64,000 nt of DNA, taken from positions 1 through 64,000 of the forward strand of contig LNEK01000038.1 in assembly GCA_001464425.1 (NCBI GenBank), given 5' to 3'. The DNA is from Alphaproteobacteria bacterium Ga0077535. Its GTDB lineage: Bacteria; Pseudomonadota; Alphaproteobacteria; Caulobacterales; Aquidulcibacteraceae. The position numbers and the translations under genes were made by a program. The notes under the pieces are model-generated. The model was not told the origin of the DNA and made no database searches. It saw only the letters and a program-made list of their open reading frames with translations. Below are positions 47,166 through 56,342 of the stretch, piece by piece; position 1 is the stretch's first letter, and each line of letters begins with the position of its first letter.

Positions 47166-47705
47166 TTAAGGCGGCGCTTCTGATGTCGCGAGAATGCCTT
47201 TATCGAGCGAAGCCTCCGCGGCCTTGGCGATTTCGATCAGATTTCCAAACAGCGATTTGATGACATTGATCCGCGTTCGAGGCACCACAATGTAATCAAC
47301 GGGTGCGCTTTGATCTTCGACTAGGACCGACAGCCGTTGAGGAATTTCCTGAAGCCAAACGTACACCGACGTAACCTTCTCGATTTCATCATCTGTCAAT
47401 AGGTCAATTCGATCAGACAATTTTTCGAATAGCGGAAAAGGTGCACGTTTCGGAAAGAGGAAGTCATGCTTTCCGTCCAATCCCTCGGTCGCATGACTCG
47501 CATACTCCGCGACTTTGCAGATTTCAGTCTTGAGAGCCACCAGCAGCCTGTGCCTAGCTCGTTGTTCCTTGCGGTCTTCAAGACTTAGATCGTGTTGGCG
47601 CTGGACGATGAGTGTGACCATAATGCCAGCAAAACCAGCCGCGACTGAGACCAACGTAGCCCAAACCTGATAGTCCAGGAAAAACCCCTGCAACCACTTG
47701 GACAT
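47166..47705 (-). CDS. Single-TM protein with helical cytoplasmic domain
   Basis: A 179-residue protein with one membrane segment (about 13-34: VWATLVSVAAGFAGIMVTLIV) and a charged, mostly helical remainder (QRQHDLSLEDRKEQRARHRLLVALKTEI...). I recognise no family; the layout recalls small membrane-bound accessory proteins. ATG at 47703-47705, just beyond the thyA stop. Confidence 0.68.
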   Translation of the reverse strand: MSKWLQGFFLDYQVWATLVSVAAGFAGIMVTLIVQRQHDLSLEDRKEQRARHRLLVALKTEICKVAEYASHATEGLDGKHDFLFPKRAPFPLFEKLSDRIDLLTDDEIEKVTSVYVWLQEIPQRLSVLVEDQSAPVDYIVVPRTRINVIKSLFGNLIEIAKAAEASLDKGILATSEAPP

Positions 47706-47707
47706 CA

Positions 47708-48550
47708 CTACACCGCAATCGGCGCTTTGATGATCGGATGCGCCGTGTAGTTCTGCAGCGCGAAATCCCCGTACTCGAACGCAAAGATATCCTTTCGCTC
47801 CGGATTGATCATCATTGTCGGCGGCGCGTACGGCGTGCGCGCCAGCTGTGTACGCGCTTGATCAAAATGATTATGATAGAGGTGCGCGTCGCCGAAGGTG
47901 TGGACGAACTCGCCGGGCTCTAGCCCCGTCACCTGCGCCATCATTTGCGTGAGCAGCGCGTAGCTGGCGATGTTGAACGGGACGCCGAGAAATACGTCGG
48001 CGCTGCGTTGGTAGAGTTGGCAGCTGAGCTTTCCGTCAGCGACGAAGAACTGGAACAGGCAATGGCACGGCGGCAACGCCATTTGATCGACTTCGGCGGG
48101 ATTCCAGGCCGACACGATATGGCGGCGTGAGTTCGGGTTGGTTTTAATCGCGGCGACGACATTGGCGATCTGATCGATGACGCGGCCGTCCTTGGTTTCC
48201 CACGAGCGCCATTGCTTGCCATAGACGGGGCCAAGTTCGCCCTCTTCATTGGCCCACTCGTCCCAGATCGTGACGCCCTGCTCCTGCAGCCAGCGCACGT
48301 TCGAGTCGCCGCGCAGGAACCAGAGCAGTTCGAGAATGATGCTTTTGAGGTGCACCTTCTTCGTCGTCAGCAGCGGAAAGCCGGCGCTGAGATCGAAGCG
48401 GAGCTGGCGGCCGAAGACGCCGCGCGTGCCCGTGCCGGTGCGGTCGCCGCGGTCGACGCCGTTTTGCAGGATATCGTCCAGCAGGCCGAGATAGGCGATG
48501 TCGGCTTGCGACGGGCTGCCTTCTGGCAGAGGTGCGGGTTGGGCGCTCAT
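47708..48550 (-). CDS. thyA: Thymidylate synthase
   Basis: A 280-residue enzyme with [17 protein letters not shown], the catalytic Cys in [11 protein letters not shown], and the folate-binding [15 protein letters not shown] end. It makes dTMP from dUMP with methylenetetrahydrofolate. I start at ATG 48548-48550; the frame is open upstream without coding character. The length is slightly above E. coli ThyA. Confidence 0.96.
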   Translation of the reverse strand: MSAQPAPLPEGSPSQADIAYLGLLDDILQNGVDRGDRTGTGTRGVFGRQLRFDLSAGFPLLTTKKVHLKSIILELLWFLRGDSNVRWLQEQGVTIWDEWANEEGELGPVYGKQWRSWETKDGRVIDQIANVVAAIKTNPNSRRHIVSAWNPAEVDQMALPPCHCLFQFFVADGKLSCQLYQRSADVFLGVPFNIASYALLTQMMAQVTGLEPGEFVHTFGDAHLYHNHFDQARTQLARTPYAPPTMMINPERKDIFAFEYGDFALQNYTAHPIIKAPIAV

Positions 48551-48585
48551 TTCAGAGCCAATATGGGCTGACTCGGCGCTGTCTC

Positions 48586-49308
48586 CTACCTGGGGCGCTG
48601 CAGGGCGGCGCAACTGGTCCGCCCCGTCTCCTCCACGGCCCGAACCAAAGGCCCGCCGAGCCAGGCGGCGCGGGCGTTGATGTTGATGCCGGCGGCGCGC
48701 AGGGCGCGGGCCATCCATTGGTTGCAGACGTTGAAGAGATGGAACGAGCCGCGCGTGCGCAAGAAGGATGAGCGGCCGACGATCTTGCCGTCGCTGGTGC
48801 GGATGACGTCGCCAGATTCATCGAGCACCAGTGCGCGATCGACGAAGGCGACGAAGCTTGCCGCGCCTTCGGTGCTGACGGCGACGTGCGTTTCGGCATT
48901 CGGACCGAGGTAAGCGGCGACGGCTGGTGCGTTGTAGGTGATGTGCATCACGCTGGGGCTCGGCGGGATGAGCGCATCGAGGCCGAGCCAGACGTCCGTG
49001 CCATCGGAGAAATAGAAGCGCTCCTCGCCCCAGCCGATGAGGAAGCTTTCAGCGTCTGGATAGAGGCGGCGCAGTGGATGCGCTTCCGGGAAGATCGAGA
49101 CAGGCGCGGCGATATCGGTGTGAAAGCCGTTGGTGAAGAGCGTGAGTTCGACGCAATCCCCTTCGCTGGGCGCGGCAATGTTTGGCGCCGGCAACGGCAC
49201 ATAGAGATACGCCAACACCGCAAAAGCGCCGATCGCGACACCGGCCGCGATCGGCCGCCGCGTTAACTGACGTCGTCGCTGGTCAGCAGTTTCGCCCGGA
49301 ACGTCCAT
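48586..49308 (-). CDS. DUF2459 (TIGR02117) membrane-anchored protein
   Basis: A 240-residue protein with one N-terminal membrane segment (about 18-38) and a globular domain with [28 protein letters not shown] and [20 protein letters not shown], the hallmarks of the DUF2459/TIGR02117 family. The Cys and His in these motifs suggest a peptidase-like active site, but no activity is established. The ATG at 49306-49308 overlaps the end of aqpZ by 46 bp and has GGCGGG close upstream. Confidence 0.85.
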   Translation of the reverse strand: MDVPGETADQRRRQLTRRPIAAGVAIGAFAVLAYLYVPLPAPNIAAPSEGDCVELTLFTNGFHTDIAAPVSIFPEAHPLRRLYPDAESFLIGWGEERFYFSDGTDVWLGLDALIPPSPSVMHITYNAPAVAAYLGPNAETHVAVSTEGAASFVAFVDRALVLDESGDVIRTSDGKIVGRSSFLRTRGSFHLFNVCNQWMARALRAAGININARAAWLGGPLVRAVEETGRTSCAALQRPR

Positions 49309-49970
49309 CCCGCCAACAACGCCCCCACCATTGGCGCGACGATGAAGAGCCAGAGTTGGCTCAGCGCATCGCCCAACACCCAAACCGCAGGCCCGAGGGA
49401 GCGAGCCGGATTGACCGACACACCAGTAACCTGAATTCCGACGATGTGAATGGCGACAAGCGTGAGGCCAATGGCGAGGCCCGCAAATTCAGAGCCCTTC
49501 TGCGTCGAGCCCAAGATCACGGCGACGAAAATAAACGTCGCCACAACTTCGAAGACGGCACAGGCGATGAGCGCGTAATCGCCGGGCGAGCCCTGCCCCG
49601 ATGGCAGCCGCAGGCCGTAGCCGTTCTGCCCGAGACCGCTCGTCGCCAATGCGTAATCGGGCGAGCCGGAGGCGATCACAAGCAGGATGCCGGCGCCGAC
49701 GATGGCGCCGAGGCATTGGGCGATCCAGTAGCCGCCCATGTCGGTCGTGCTCATGCGGCCCGAGGCCCAGAAACCGAAGCTGACCGCTGGATTGAGGTGC
49801 GCGCCGGAGACGCTGCCGATGCCGTAGGCCATGGCGACGATCGCGAGGCCAAAAGCCCAGGCGATGCCCTCCTGACCGATAATGCCAAAGCCGGCCAGCA
49901 CCGCCGCGCCGCAGCCGAATAGGACGAGCGTGAATGTGCCGATGAATTCCGCCGCGAGCTTCTTGATCAT
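49263..49970 (-). CDS. aqpZ: Aquaporin Z
   Basis: A 235-residue aquaporin with six membrane segments and the two NPA half-helices (GAHLNPAVS and SVNPARSLGP). It conducts water. Length fits AqpZ (about 230). Its Shine-Dalgarno lies in the hairpin at 49974-49990, and its end overlaps the DUF2459 start. Confidence 0.95.
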   Translation of the reverse strand: MIKKLAAEFIGTFTLVLFGCGAAVLAGFGIIGQEGIAWAFGLAIVAMAYGIGSVSGAHLNPAVSFGFWASGRMSTTDMGGYWIAQCLGAIVGAGILLVIASGSPDYALATSGLGQNGYGLRLPSGQGSPGDYALIACAVFEVVATFIFVAVILGSTQKGSEFAGLAIGLTLVAIHIVGIQVTGVSVNPARSLGPAVWVLGDALSQLWLFIVAPMVGALLAGWTFRAKLLTSDDVS

Positions 49971-49973
49971 GAA

Positions 49974-49990
49974 CCGCCTCCGCGAGGCGG
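49974..49990 (-). promoter_or_regulatory. Hairpin that would enclose the aqpZ Shine-Dalgarno
   Basis: CCGCCTC / GAGGCGG (49974-49980 with 49984-49990) form a seven-pair stem with a three-base loop three bases upstream of the aqpZ ATG. On the mRNA, GGAGG of the ribosome site is part of the stem and loop. This could limit translation, but nothing in the sequence shows it is regulated. Confidence 0.35.
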
Positions 49991-50033
49991 TATTAATCTG
50001 AGTCTACGGAACCGCTGCGGATTTGTACGCGCC

Positions 50034-50375
50034 GCAGATGCCGCCTATATACGACTCGTTCGGGCTTGCCCGGACTATGGCGATAAACGCGCAGAGATAG
50101 GCGGATCGGACCCGGGTGCGATGCCCGGCGGCTCCACCAGTTTCCTCCCTCATTCGGGGATTGTCTGGGGCCGAAATAGGATCGACGGACGTTGACGGCT
50201 GTTGCTTTTGCTCGGGTGGTCCCGTCACAGGCCAAACAGCATAGTTGCGAATGACAACAACGCTGAAGAGTTCGCCCTCGCTGCGTAAGCAGTGCGAGTG
50301 ATCTCGACCTAAGTCCTACCGAGTAGCATCGCTAGGCGGGGCCCCCCGGCGCCCGGCAACAGAAGCCGGGGATTT
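50034..50375 (+). ncRNA. ssrA: Two-piece (permuted) tmRNA
   Basis: The acceptor piece comes first: GGACCCGGGTGCGATGCCCGG (T arm) and CGGCTCC-A-CCA, ending at 50139. After an intervening segment (50140-50166), the coding piece begins at 50167 with GGGGCCG, which pairs fully (one G-U) with CGGCTCC at 50129-50135, and continues AAATAGGATCGACGG as in other tmRNAs. The tag frame starts near 50247: ANDNNAEEFALAA-stop at 50247-50288 (plus the charged Ala). This order is the hallmark of alphaproteobacterial split tmRNA, processed into two RNAs. It rescues stalled ribosomes. Outer ends are approximate. Confidence 0.93.
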
Positions 50376-50376
50376 T
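50352..50376 (+). terminator. Possible terminator after ssrA
   Basis: CCCGGC / GCCGGG (50352-50357 with 50365-50370), loop AACAGAA, then GATTTT. It could be the transcription terminator, or the last helix of the tmRNA coding piece, since both would lie here. Confidence 0.45.
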
Positions 50377-50385
50377 CTCCGATCG

Positions 50386-50708
50386 AGACTTTCCTCAAAA
50401 TTATCCACAAGGATGCTCGCCGATTCCGTGCGCGGTGTCACAGAGGTTTGCGCGCGCGGCGGGTGGAACGCGGCGATTTTCCGTTATCGCGCAAACGCTT
50501 GGCGAGTTTTACACAGGTGCGTTCCCGATTCACGCGAAGCGCGCCCTACACAGCACATGCAATGTAAGCGTCCGCACGAACTGTTGTTCGTCGCAAACGT
50601 TTCGCCTCGTGACGTTGGAAATGTTGATGTTTTCGCGCCCTGTGGATGAACAATTGACTGCCCGGAACGAGCTAGTAAGGGTGTGGCTAGAGCCAAGGAG
50701 GGGCGGCC
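50386..50708. promoter_or_regulatory. ssrA-sspB intergenic region with DnaA-box-like sites
   Basis: No gene is seen. TTATCCACA at 50401-50409 and TTTTACACA at 50507-50515 both fit the DnaA-box consensus TTWTNCACA, and TGTGGATGA at 50641-50649 fits in the other orientation with one mismatch. TTGACT at 50654-50659 with TAAGGG 16 bases on could be a weak sspB promoter. Whether DnaA binds is unknown. Confidence 0.35.
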
Positions 50709-51212
50709 GTGGCCGACGACCAGATCGGATATGAGAGCTTGATGCAGGACGCGCTTCGCGGCGTCGTCCGCGCAGCGCTTCAAGAAGCAGCAAACCCGCG
50801 CGGGCTGCCGGGCAAGCATCATTTTTACATCACGTTCCGCACGCACGCGCCGGGAGTAATCATCCCCGAGCAATTGCGCGCTCGCTATCCCGATGAAATG
50901 ACGATCGTGCTCGAGCACCAATTCTGGGACCTCGAAGTTTATGCCGATCGCTTTCGCGTCATCCTGAAGTTCTCGGGCCAGCCGCAACCAATCACCATTC
51001 CGCTGAAAGCGATCACCCGCTTCTTCGATCCGAGCGTGAAGTTCGGGCTGCAATTCGAACAACAGCATCATATCGACGAAGCACGTATGGCGTCCGGCGA
51101 CGATGCCGGCGGCCCTGCCCCGCGCGAAGCTGAAGCGCAAACCGCCGCGGCGCCGCCGCCGGCAGCGAGCGATAACGCGGTCGTCAGCCTCGACGCATTT
51201 CGTAAGAAGTGA
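50709..51212 (+). CDS. sspB: SspB, ClpXP adaptor for ssrA-tagged proteins
   Basis: A 167-residue protein of the alphaproteobacterial SspB type. The N-terminal domain (about 1-125) has IGYESLMQDALRGVVRAAL, HHFYITFRTHAPGV and FWDLEVYADRF; an Ala/Pro linker follows; the C-terminus VVSLDAFRKK is the ClpX-docking tail. It binds the tmRNA tag and delivers tagged proteins to ClpXP. The GTG at 50709 has AAGGAGGGG upstream. Encoding the adaptor right beside ssrA makes functional sense; operon membership is unlikely given the gap. Confidence 0.94.
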   Translation: MADDQIGYESLMQDALRGVVRAALQEAANPRGLPGKHHFYITFRTHAPGVIIPEQLRARYPDEMTIVLEHQFWDLEVYADRFRVILKFSGQPQPITIPLKAITRFFDPSVKFGLQFEQQHHIDEARMASGDDAGGPAPREAEAQTAAAPPPAASDNAVVSLDAFRKK

Positions 51213-51831
51213 CGCGCACCGGAGCGCGCGAAAGCGTGAACCGGGCTCATTGCACGCGCATGCGCGCAGCGCGCGCGTAAGCGCCGCTGGTTCGGCTTTG
51301 CCTTCCTCCCCAGTGGGAGAAGCGGGGCGCGCGATCCGCGCTGAGTAGTCTCTTTTGGGTATGCGGTTCATCTCTGAACCGCATTGCGCGCTGCGCGCGC
51401 CCCGCGATGTCGAAACTGTTTTTCCCGGAGCGTGCATAGGAGTTCAGCGAGGACCACCTGGGGTTTGAGCGCTAGGTATCTTAGCTCCATGGCCGCCTAG
51501 GCCGGTGCCGCGCGCATCGATGGTCCGACCCATCGTGGACCCCGCCTTTGTTTGTGCGGACATGTGAAGGGCGTTCGTTTCGCGTGACGGCTTTCCGAGC
51601 GGCGTACCATCTAGGCCTTCTCGACATCGTCCTGCTCGCCACGCTTGCTCAAACTTTAGAGCTTTGTGGGCTCTTCCGTCTGCGCCAATCACCGCGCCAG
51701 TTCCGGTCCGCACTTTCGAAGTTTCGGAGCTCCTCGAAATCTCCCGCGTGCGAACCAGGCAAGTGTAGGCACGGTTTGAACTCGGTCGGATTGGTGCGGG
51801 CGTATCCCCGTATTTTTCTGCGCCGTGCTCG
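51213..51831. other. 620-bp region without a convincing gene, with a perfect palindrome
   Basis: Frames here are short and lack coding character. At 51361-51384, ATGCGGTTCA-TCTC-TGAACCGCAT is a perfect 10-bp inverted repeat, without a T-run on either strand. Another short stem is CGATGG/CCATCG near 51518-51535. No tRNA, and no known ncRNA pattern that I can name. It may hold an unannotated RNA or decayed sequence. Confidence 0.5.
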
Positions 51832-52191
51832 TCAGTCCTTCCCTTCGCGGCGGACGGCGCGGACGGCGATGCGGTCGCGTTCGCCGGATTTACGCTCGCA
51901 TAGGAGCCGCGCGATTTGGCTATCGTCGAAGAAAATGTGCCCCTTCAGCGCGTCGAGCAGCGCCTTGGCGAGATTGTCGAGATCGAGCGTCGGCGTTTCG
52001 CCGACATATTCCATCGTAAGTTCAACTTCGAACTCACCCCAGCGCGGGCGGATCTGAAATTCTTTGCGGAAGAACTCATACACCAGCGGCTTGTAGTAGC
52101 GCGCCTGGGTGGTGATCCCGTCAATCGTGATCTCGGCGCCGCCTGCGATTTCGCGCGCACGGACTTTGCCGCGACCGGTCCAAGCGTTCAC
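51832..52191 (-). CDS. RusA-family Holliday-junction-resolvase-like nuclease
   Basis: A 119-residue protein with the RusA core: RPRWGEFEVELTMEY, TLDLDNLAKALLDALKG and FFDDSQIARLL, in which the Asp residues of DLDN and DDSQ are the family's metal ligands. RusA resolvases cut four-way junctions; phage and host copies occur. The GTG start overlaps the stop of the gene upstream (52188-52191), so both are likely one operon. Short but complete for RusA. Confidence 0.85.
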   Translation of the reverse strand: MNAWTGRGKVRAREIAGGAEITIDGITTQARYYKPLVYEFFRKEFQIRPRWGEFEVELTMEYVGETPTLDLDNLAKALLDALKGHIFFDDSQIARLLCERKSGERDRIAVRAVRREGKD

Positions 52192-53189
52192 GCCGGCACG
52201 CGATGGGTTGCGCGCATGGCCGCGATGATTGCTGCGCGAAAACGGCTCCGGCGCTGCATTTCGCCGTCTGGCGCATAAAAGAAACAGGGTGCGTCGACGC
52301 CCGCAGCGGCGAGCGCGGCCTCCGCCGCTTCTAAGCGCCCCCAGAGCGTGACGAACACACAGCGGCCGGCTTGCGCTTCGTCGCGCAGATCATCGAGCAC
52401 GCCGGCGCCGTCGCTAAGGTCGACGAGGATCGCGTCGCTTGAATTGGCGATCAACTGCAACGTTAGCCCGCGCCATTGCGGCGCCGCGGCTACGGGCAAA
52501 GCTTCACGTGAGGACAAAGCGGTGGCGAGGTTTAGACGCACGCGGCTGCGCATGCGGCGCGCCAGCGCGCGATAATCGCCAGCGCTGCGCACGACCGGCG
52601 CTTCGGGCGCATCCATCCGAACGGTGTTGCCGAAGATGCGGAGTTCGTCGCGGATCATCGCGCGCAGCGGACCCTCGTCGCCCGCGCCATGATACAAAAG
52701 TCGCGCCGGACGCTGGCGTAGAGCCACCATCAAGAGCCACAGCGCCCAGCTTGCACCGACGATCACGGCGAGCGCCGCAAACCAGCGCGGATCGACAGCA
52801 GGGCCGCCAATGCCCGCGTTTGCCGCAATCGCTACGATCGCAATGGCCGAGAAGCGCGCCAGCGACATCATCAGTACACGCCGCCGCCAGGGCCAGCCGA
52901 ACAAGCGCCGCTCGACGCCGTGCAAATCCTCTGGACGGAGGAAGCCGCGTACGCCGGCGCGCCATGGCGCCGGGCTTATGCGGCGCGCGCGCATGGCTTC
53001 AGCCACCGCCTGGCGCGCAGCGTCACTGTGGTCTGGATTGACGATGGCGGCGCGCAGCGCCCGGTCGGACAGGCGCTCGACCGCCTCGCGTGGCGGGGCG
53101 GGAGCGCGCAAGGCGCTCAAGGTCCGCATGTCCTGCGCCTGCACGCCGCTGCCCTCACCCTGCCCCTGAGCTTGATCGGCTGATTTCAT
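52188..53189 (-). CDS. Two-TM membrane protein with cytoplasmic domains
   Basis: A 333-residue protein. A Gln/Gly-rich and helical N-terminal part (about 1-110) is followed by two membrane segments (about 115-160) and a C-terminal domain with alternating strands and helices ([34 protein letters not shown]). No family recognised. I start at ATG 53187-53189, where GGGG lies at a usable distance; an ATG at 53195 is the alternative. Coupled to the RusA-like gene and divergent from fumC. Confidence 0.65.
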   Translation of the reverse strand: MKSADQAQGQGEGSGVQAQDMRTLSALRAPAPPREAVERLSDRALRAAIVNPDHSDAARQAVAEAMRARRISPAPWRAGVRGFLRPEDLHGVERRLFGWPWRRRVLMMSLARFSAIAIVAIAANAGIGGPAVDPRWFAALAVIVGASWALWLLMVALRQRPARLLYHGAGDEGPLRAMIRDELRIFGNTVRMDAPEAPVVRSAGDYRALARRMRSRVRLNLATALSSREALPVAAAPQWRGLTLQLIANSSDAILVDLSDGAGVLDDLRDEAQAGRCVFVTLWGRLEAAEAALAAAGVDAPCFFYAPDGEMQRRSRFRAAIIAAMRATHRVPA

Positions 53190-53240
53190 GCCCATATCCC
53201 CTACAGGGACAACGCGGCAGATTCTCCCGAGGGCCCCAAA

Positions 53241-54626
53241 ATGACCATCCGCAAAGAAACCGACACGTTCGGCCCAATCGACGTTCCGGCGGACAAGTAT
53301 TGGGGCGCCCAGGCGCAACGCTCACTCCAGAACTTCAAGATCGGCGAGGAAAAGATGCCGGCGCCGATCGTGCGGGCGCTCGGGATCGTCAAGCGAGCCG
53401 CAGCCGAAGCCAATATGGAATTGGGCGTTCTGAAGCCTGAGGTGGGCGAGACCGTCGTCAAGGCCGCGCAGGAAGTGATCGAGGGCAAGCTCAATGCGCA
53501 TTTCCCGCTGGCGGTGTGGCAGACGGGCTCCGGCACGCAGTCGAACATGAACGCCAACGAAGTGATCTCGAACCGCGCCATTGAGATGCTGGGCGGCGAG
53601 ATGGGTTCGAAGAAGCCGGTGCATCCGAACGATCACGTCAACATGAGCCAGTCTTCGAACGATACGTTCCCGACGGCGATGCACATCGCCTGCGCCGAAG
53701 AGATCGAGCATCGGCTGATCCCGGCTCTCTCAAAGCTACGCAACGCGCTGAACGACAAAGCGCAAGCCTGGAAGGACATCATCAAGATCGGCCGCACGCA
53801 TACGCAGGACGCGACGCCGATCACATTGGGCCAAGAGTTTTCAGGTTACGCCACGCAGATCGAAAACGGCATTGCGCGCATCGAGCAGACGATGCCGATG
53901 CTCATGCAATTGGCGCAAGGCGGCACGGCAGTGGGCACCGGCCTTAATGCGCCGATTGGGTTCGCAGAGAAGGTCGCCGAGAAAATCGCGGCGATCACGC
54001 AGATGAAGTTCACGTCGGCGCCGAACAAGTTCGAAGCTCTGGCGGCGCATGATGCAATGGTGTTCAGCCACGGCGCGATCAACACGGTTGCGGCCTCGCT
54101 GTTCAAGATCGCCAACGACATTCGCTTCTTGGGCTCAGGGCCGCGTTCGGGACTTGGCGAACTCTCGCTGCCCGAGAACGAGCCGGGCTCTTCGATCATG
54201 CCGGGCAAGGTGAACCCGACGCAGTGCGAGTCACTGACGCAAGTTTGCGCGCAGGTGTTCGGCAATCACGCCGCGATCACGTTCGCGGGCGCGTCCGGAC
54301 ACTTTGAGCTCAATGTGTTTAACCCGGTGATGGCGTATAATTTCTTGCAGAGCGTGCGGCTGATGGCGGATGCGAGCGTGAGCTTCACCGACAATTGCAT
54401 CGTCGGCATCGAGCCGCGGAAAGACAACATCAAGCGCGGTCTCGACAATTCGCTGATGTTGGTCACCGCGCTTGCTCCGAAGTACGGCTACGACCGCGCC
54501 GCCAAGATCGCAAAGACCGCGCACAAGAACGGCACGACCTTGCGGGAAGAAGCCATTCTGGACGGCATCCCGGCGGATGACTTCGACGCCATCGTGCGAC
54601 CGGAAAAAATGATCTCGCCGGGTTGA
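53241..54626 (+). CDS. fumC: Fumarate hydratase class II
   Basis: A 461-residue enzyme of the fumarase/aspartase superfamily with [31 protein letters not shown] and the signature [13 protein letters not shown]. It interconverts fumarate and malate in the TCA cycle. Full length. Confidence 0.97.
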   Translation: MTIRKETDTFGPIDVPADKYWGAQAQRSLQNFKIGEEKMPAPIVRALGIVKRAAAEANMELGVLKPEVGETVVKAAQEVIEGKLNAHFPLAVWQTGSGTQSNMNANEVISNRAIEMLGGEMGSKKPVHPNDHVNMSQSSNDTFPTAMHIACAEEIEHRLIPALSKLRNALNDKAQAWKDIIKIGRTHTQDATPITLGQEFSGYATQIENGIARIEQTMPMLMQLAQGGTAVGTGLNAPIGFAEKVAEKIAAITQMKFTSAPNKFEALAAHDAMVFSHGAINTVAASLFKIANDIRFLGSGPRSGLGELSLPENEPGSSIMPGKVNPTQCESLTQVCAQVFGNHAAITFAGASGHFELNVFNPVMAYNFLQSVRLMADASVSFTDNCIVGIEPRKDNIKRGLDNSLMLVTALAPKYGYDRAAKIAKTAHKNGTTLREEAILDGIPADDFDAIVRPEKMISPG

Positions 54627-54862
54627 AGCGCGCGCAACCTCTACTCGAACGGCGAACTATTCCGCGCTGTATAGATCTTCCGCGCGCGCAGTGCGCTTAA
54701 GCACTCATTGATTAATCTAGGATCACAGTTGCCTCACGCACGCGTGATGGCGACTAACTTAGTTTAATGCGCGAGTTGTCGAAGCAGTTCAGGCGCGGGA
54801 ACAACTGTGTAATGCGAACCAAAAGCTTGGCTGCGCATTACCGTAGTCCTATGTGAAAGCTG

Positions 54863-55054
54863 ATGACCGAGGTCGTGAACTTGAAACGCGCGCGAAAAGC
54901 CAAAGCGCGCAAAGCGGAAGAAGCAACGGCGGCCCAAAACCGCGTCAGCTTCGGACGCAGCAAGTCAGAAAAGACCCTCGCCAAGGCCCAAAAAGAGGAC
55001 GCCGCGCGCAAGCTCGACGGACATAAGAGACATGACGATGACAGCAACTTCTAG
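54863..55054 (+). CDS. DUF4169 family small basic protein
   Basis: A 63-residue Lys/Arg/Ala-rich protein, EVVNLKRARKAKARKAEEA..., with NRVSFGRSKSEKTLAKAQKE, the DUF4169 pattern. It overlaps the next gene by 23 bp, as is usual for this pair in alphaproteobacteria. Confidence 0.88.
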   Translation: MTEVVNLKRARKAKARKAEEATAAQNRVSFGRSKSEKTLAKAQKEDAARKLDGHKRHDDDSNF

Positions 55055-55271
55055 CGGCGGCCTGCAAAAGCGCTCCATGCGCATTGCCGGTCATCGCACC
55101 TCGCTCGCTTTAGAGCAGGAATTTTGGTCGGGCCTCGAAAAGATCGCGCGCTCGCGCTCAACAAGTTTGCCGATGCTGATCGCATCGATCGACGAAACGC
55201 GCGCCAAGGCGGCGCCGGACGCTTCGCTTGCGTCAGCGGTGCGCGTGTTCGTGTTGGAAAATCGCGTTTAG
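55032..55271 (+). CDS. Ribbon-helix-helix domain protein
   Basis: A 79-residue protein with KRSMRIAGHRTSLALEQEFWSGLEKIA and LPMLIASIDETRA, a ribbon-helix-helix fold (RHH_4 type). A DNA-binding role is inferred from the fold. Translationally coupled to the DUF4169 gene. Confidence 0.85.
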   Translation: MTMTATSSGGLQKRSMRIAGHRTSLALEQEFWSGLEKIARSRSTSLPMLIASIDETRAKAAPDASLASAVRVFVLENRV

Positions 55272-56287
55272 GGCTGCAGCGGCCGGCCGTAGAGAACGAG
55301 CGCGTAATAGCACGGCGCGACGGTGCAGTTCTGCATCACGGCTTGCGCGGTGAACGGGCCGCTCCATTGGGGGGCCACCGATACGATCGGCGTCGCATCG
55401 GGCAAGATATCCTGCGAGATGAGGTTATTGTTCTGATCGTAGAGGATCATGTTGAAGTCTGCGCAATCATTGTCGCAGACGCCGATGATCCGATACTCGC
55501 CGCCAGCTTCTAGCGTCACCGGTACGTTGGTCACTTCACCTGGCTGCAGCTGCCCGCTTACGGGCGGGGCCAATTGCTGAAAGCCTTGCGCTGCCAAGTG
55601 CTGCTCGGCTTGCGCAAGGCGGGCGAGGATCTGTTGCTCGTAGTTTACAGCGCCGGGCGTTTGGGCGGTGGGGCCTGAGGCGGATTGGATTTGCGCAGGT
55701 TGTGGCGCGGCTTGCTCGCTGCCTTGGATAATCGCGCCGAGCGCGCCCAGCACGACTACGGTGGCGGCGACGCCGCCGCCAACCCAAACCCAGGGCGATA
55801 TGCTCTTCTTTTCTGGCGCGCTTGGAGGCGTGACTTGCGCAGACTGGGGTGGCGGGGCGTAGACCGGCTGCGGCGGCGGCGCGACGGGCGCTGGGCCGGT
55901 TTGCGCCACACGCGAGATGGCGTCGACAATGCGCCGCCAGCCGGCGTCATTCTGATCGCCATTCCAGTTCGACAGATCGGCGGTCTGCACTTCGCCGAAC
56001 CCAAATGGCGGCGACGCGCCATCGATGGACACGGGGATCAGCAGCCCTTTGTCACGCGCGAGGCGCGCCTCTTCGCGCACCGATTGCGATTTCGTCGAGA
56101 GCTGGCTCCACAACACGATCAGCGCTTTGCACTGGCTGAGCTTCAGCTCGATGTGGTCCGCCCAGGTGGCGCCAGGCGGAATTTCATTATCCCAGAAGAC
56201 GTCGAGGCCGGCCTGCTCCAGCGCCTGCGCGACCTGACGGGCGCGCACGGCGTCCTCGCGGGCGTAAGATAGGAATACATCGGCCAT
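55268..56287 (-). CDS. TIR-domain protein with TM and cysteine-paired C-terminal domain
   Basis: A 339-residue protein. Residues 1-125 form a TIR domain (ADVFLSYAREDA, LDVFWDNEIPPGATW, KALIVLWSQLSTKSQSVREEARLARD), with the VREEA Glu in the position of the NADase catalytic Glu. A Pro-rich linker (about 133-165) and one membrane segment (about 170-192) follow. The C-terminal 100 residues (EYRIIGVCDNDCADFNMILYD ... CTVAPCYY) form a beta domain with paired Cys, like a pre-peptidase C-terminal domain, on the far side of the membrane. The same domain is in the partial gene at 63697-64000. Start at ATG 56285-56287, with AGGAGGGG upstream. Confidence 0.85.
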   Translation of the reverse strand: MADVFLSYAREDAVRARQVAQALEQAGLDVFWDNEIPPGATWADHIELKLSQCKALIVLWSQLSTKSQSVREEARLARDKGLLIPVSIDGASPPFGFGEVQTADLSNWNGDQNDAGWRRIVDAISRVAQTGPAPVAPPPQPVYAPPPQSAQVTPPSAPEKKSISPWVWVGGGVAATVVVLGALGAIIQGSEQAAPQPAQIQSASGPTAQTPGAVNYEQQILARLAQAEQHLAAQGFQQLAPPVSGQLQPGEVTNVPVTLEAGGEYRIIGVCDNDCADFNMILYDQNNNLISQDILPDATPIVSVAPQWSGPFTAQAVMQNCTVAPCYYALVLYGRPLQP

Positions 56288-56342
56288 CGGGTCCCCTCCT
56301 CGCACCGTCCTAGCAGGAGCGAAGGCCGAATTTAAACCCGCT

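Noticed and set aside
51444-51713. An 89-codon minus-strand frame in the same gap
   Set aside because: No Shine-Dalgarno, no recognisable motif; left as an open possibility only.
51548-52057. A 169-codon + strand frame in the gap before rusA
   Set aside because: Its second half is antisense to the RusA-like gene and its first half has no family features; Ser/Arg-rich composition fits a random frame.
54627-54862. Intergenic region after fumC, examined for tRNA or ncRNA
   Set aside because: No tRNA arms or conserved RNA pattern found.
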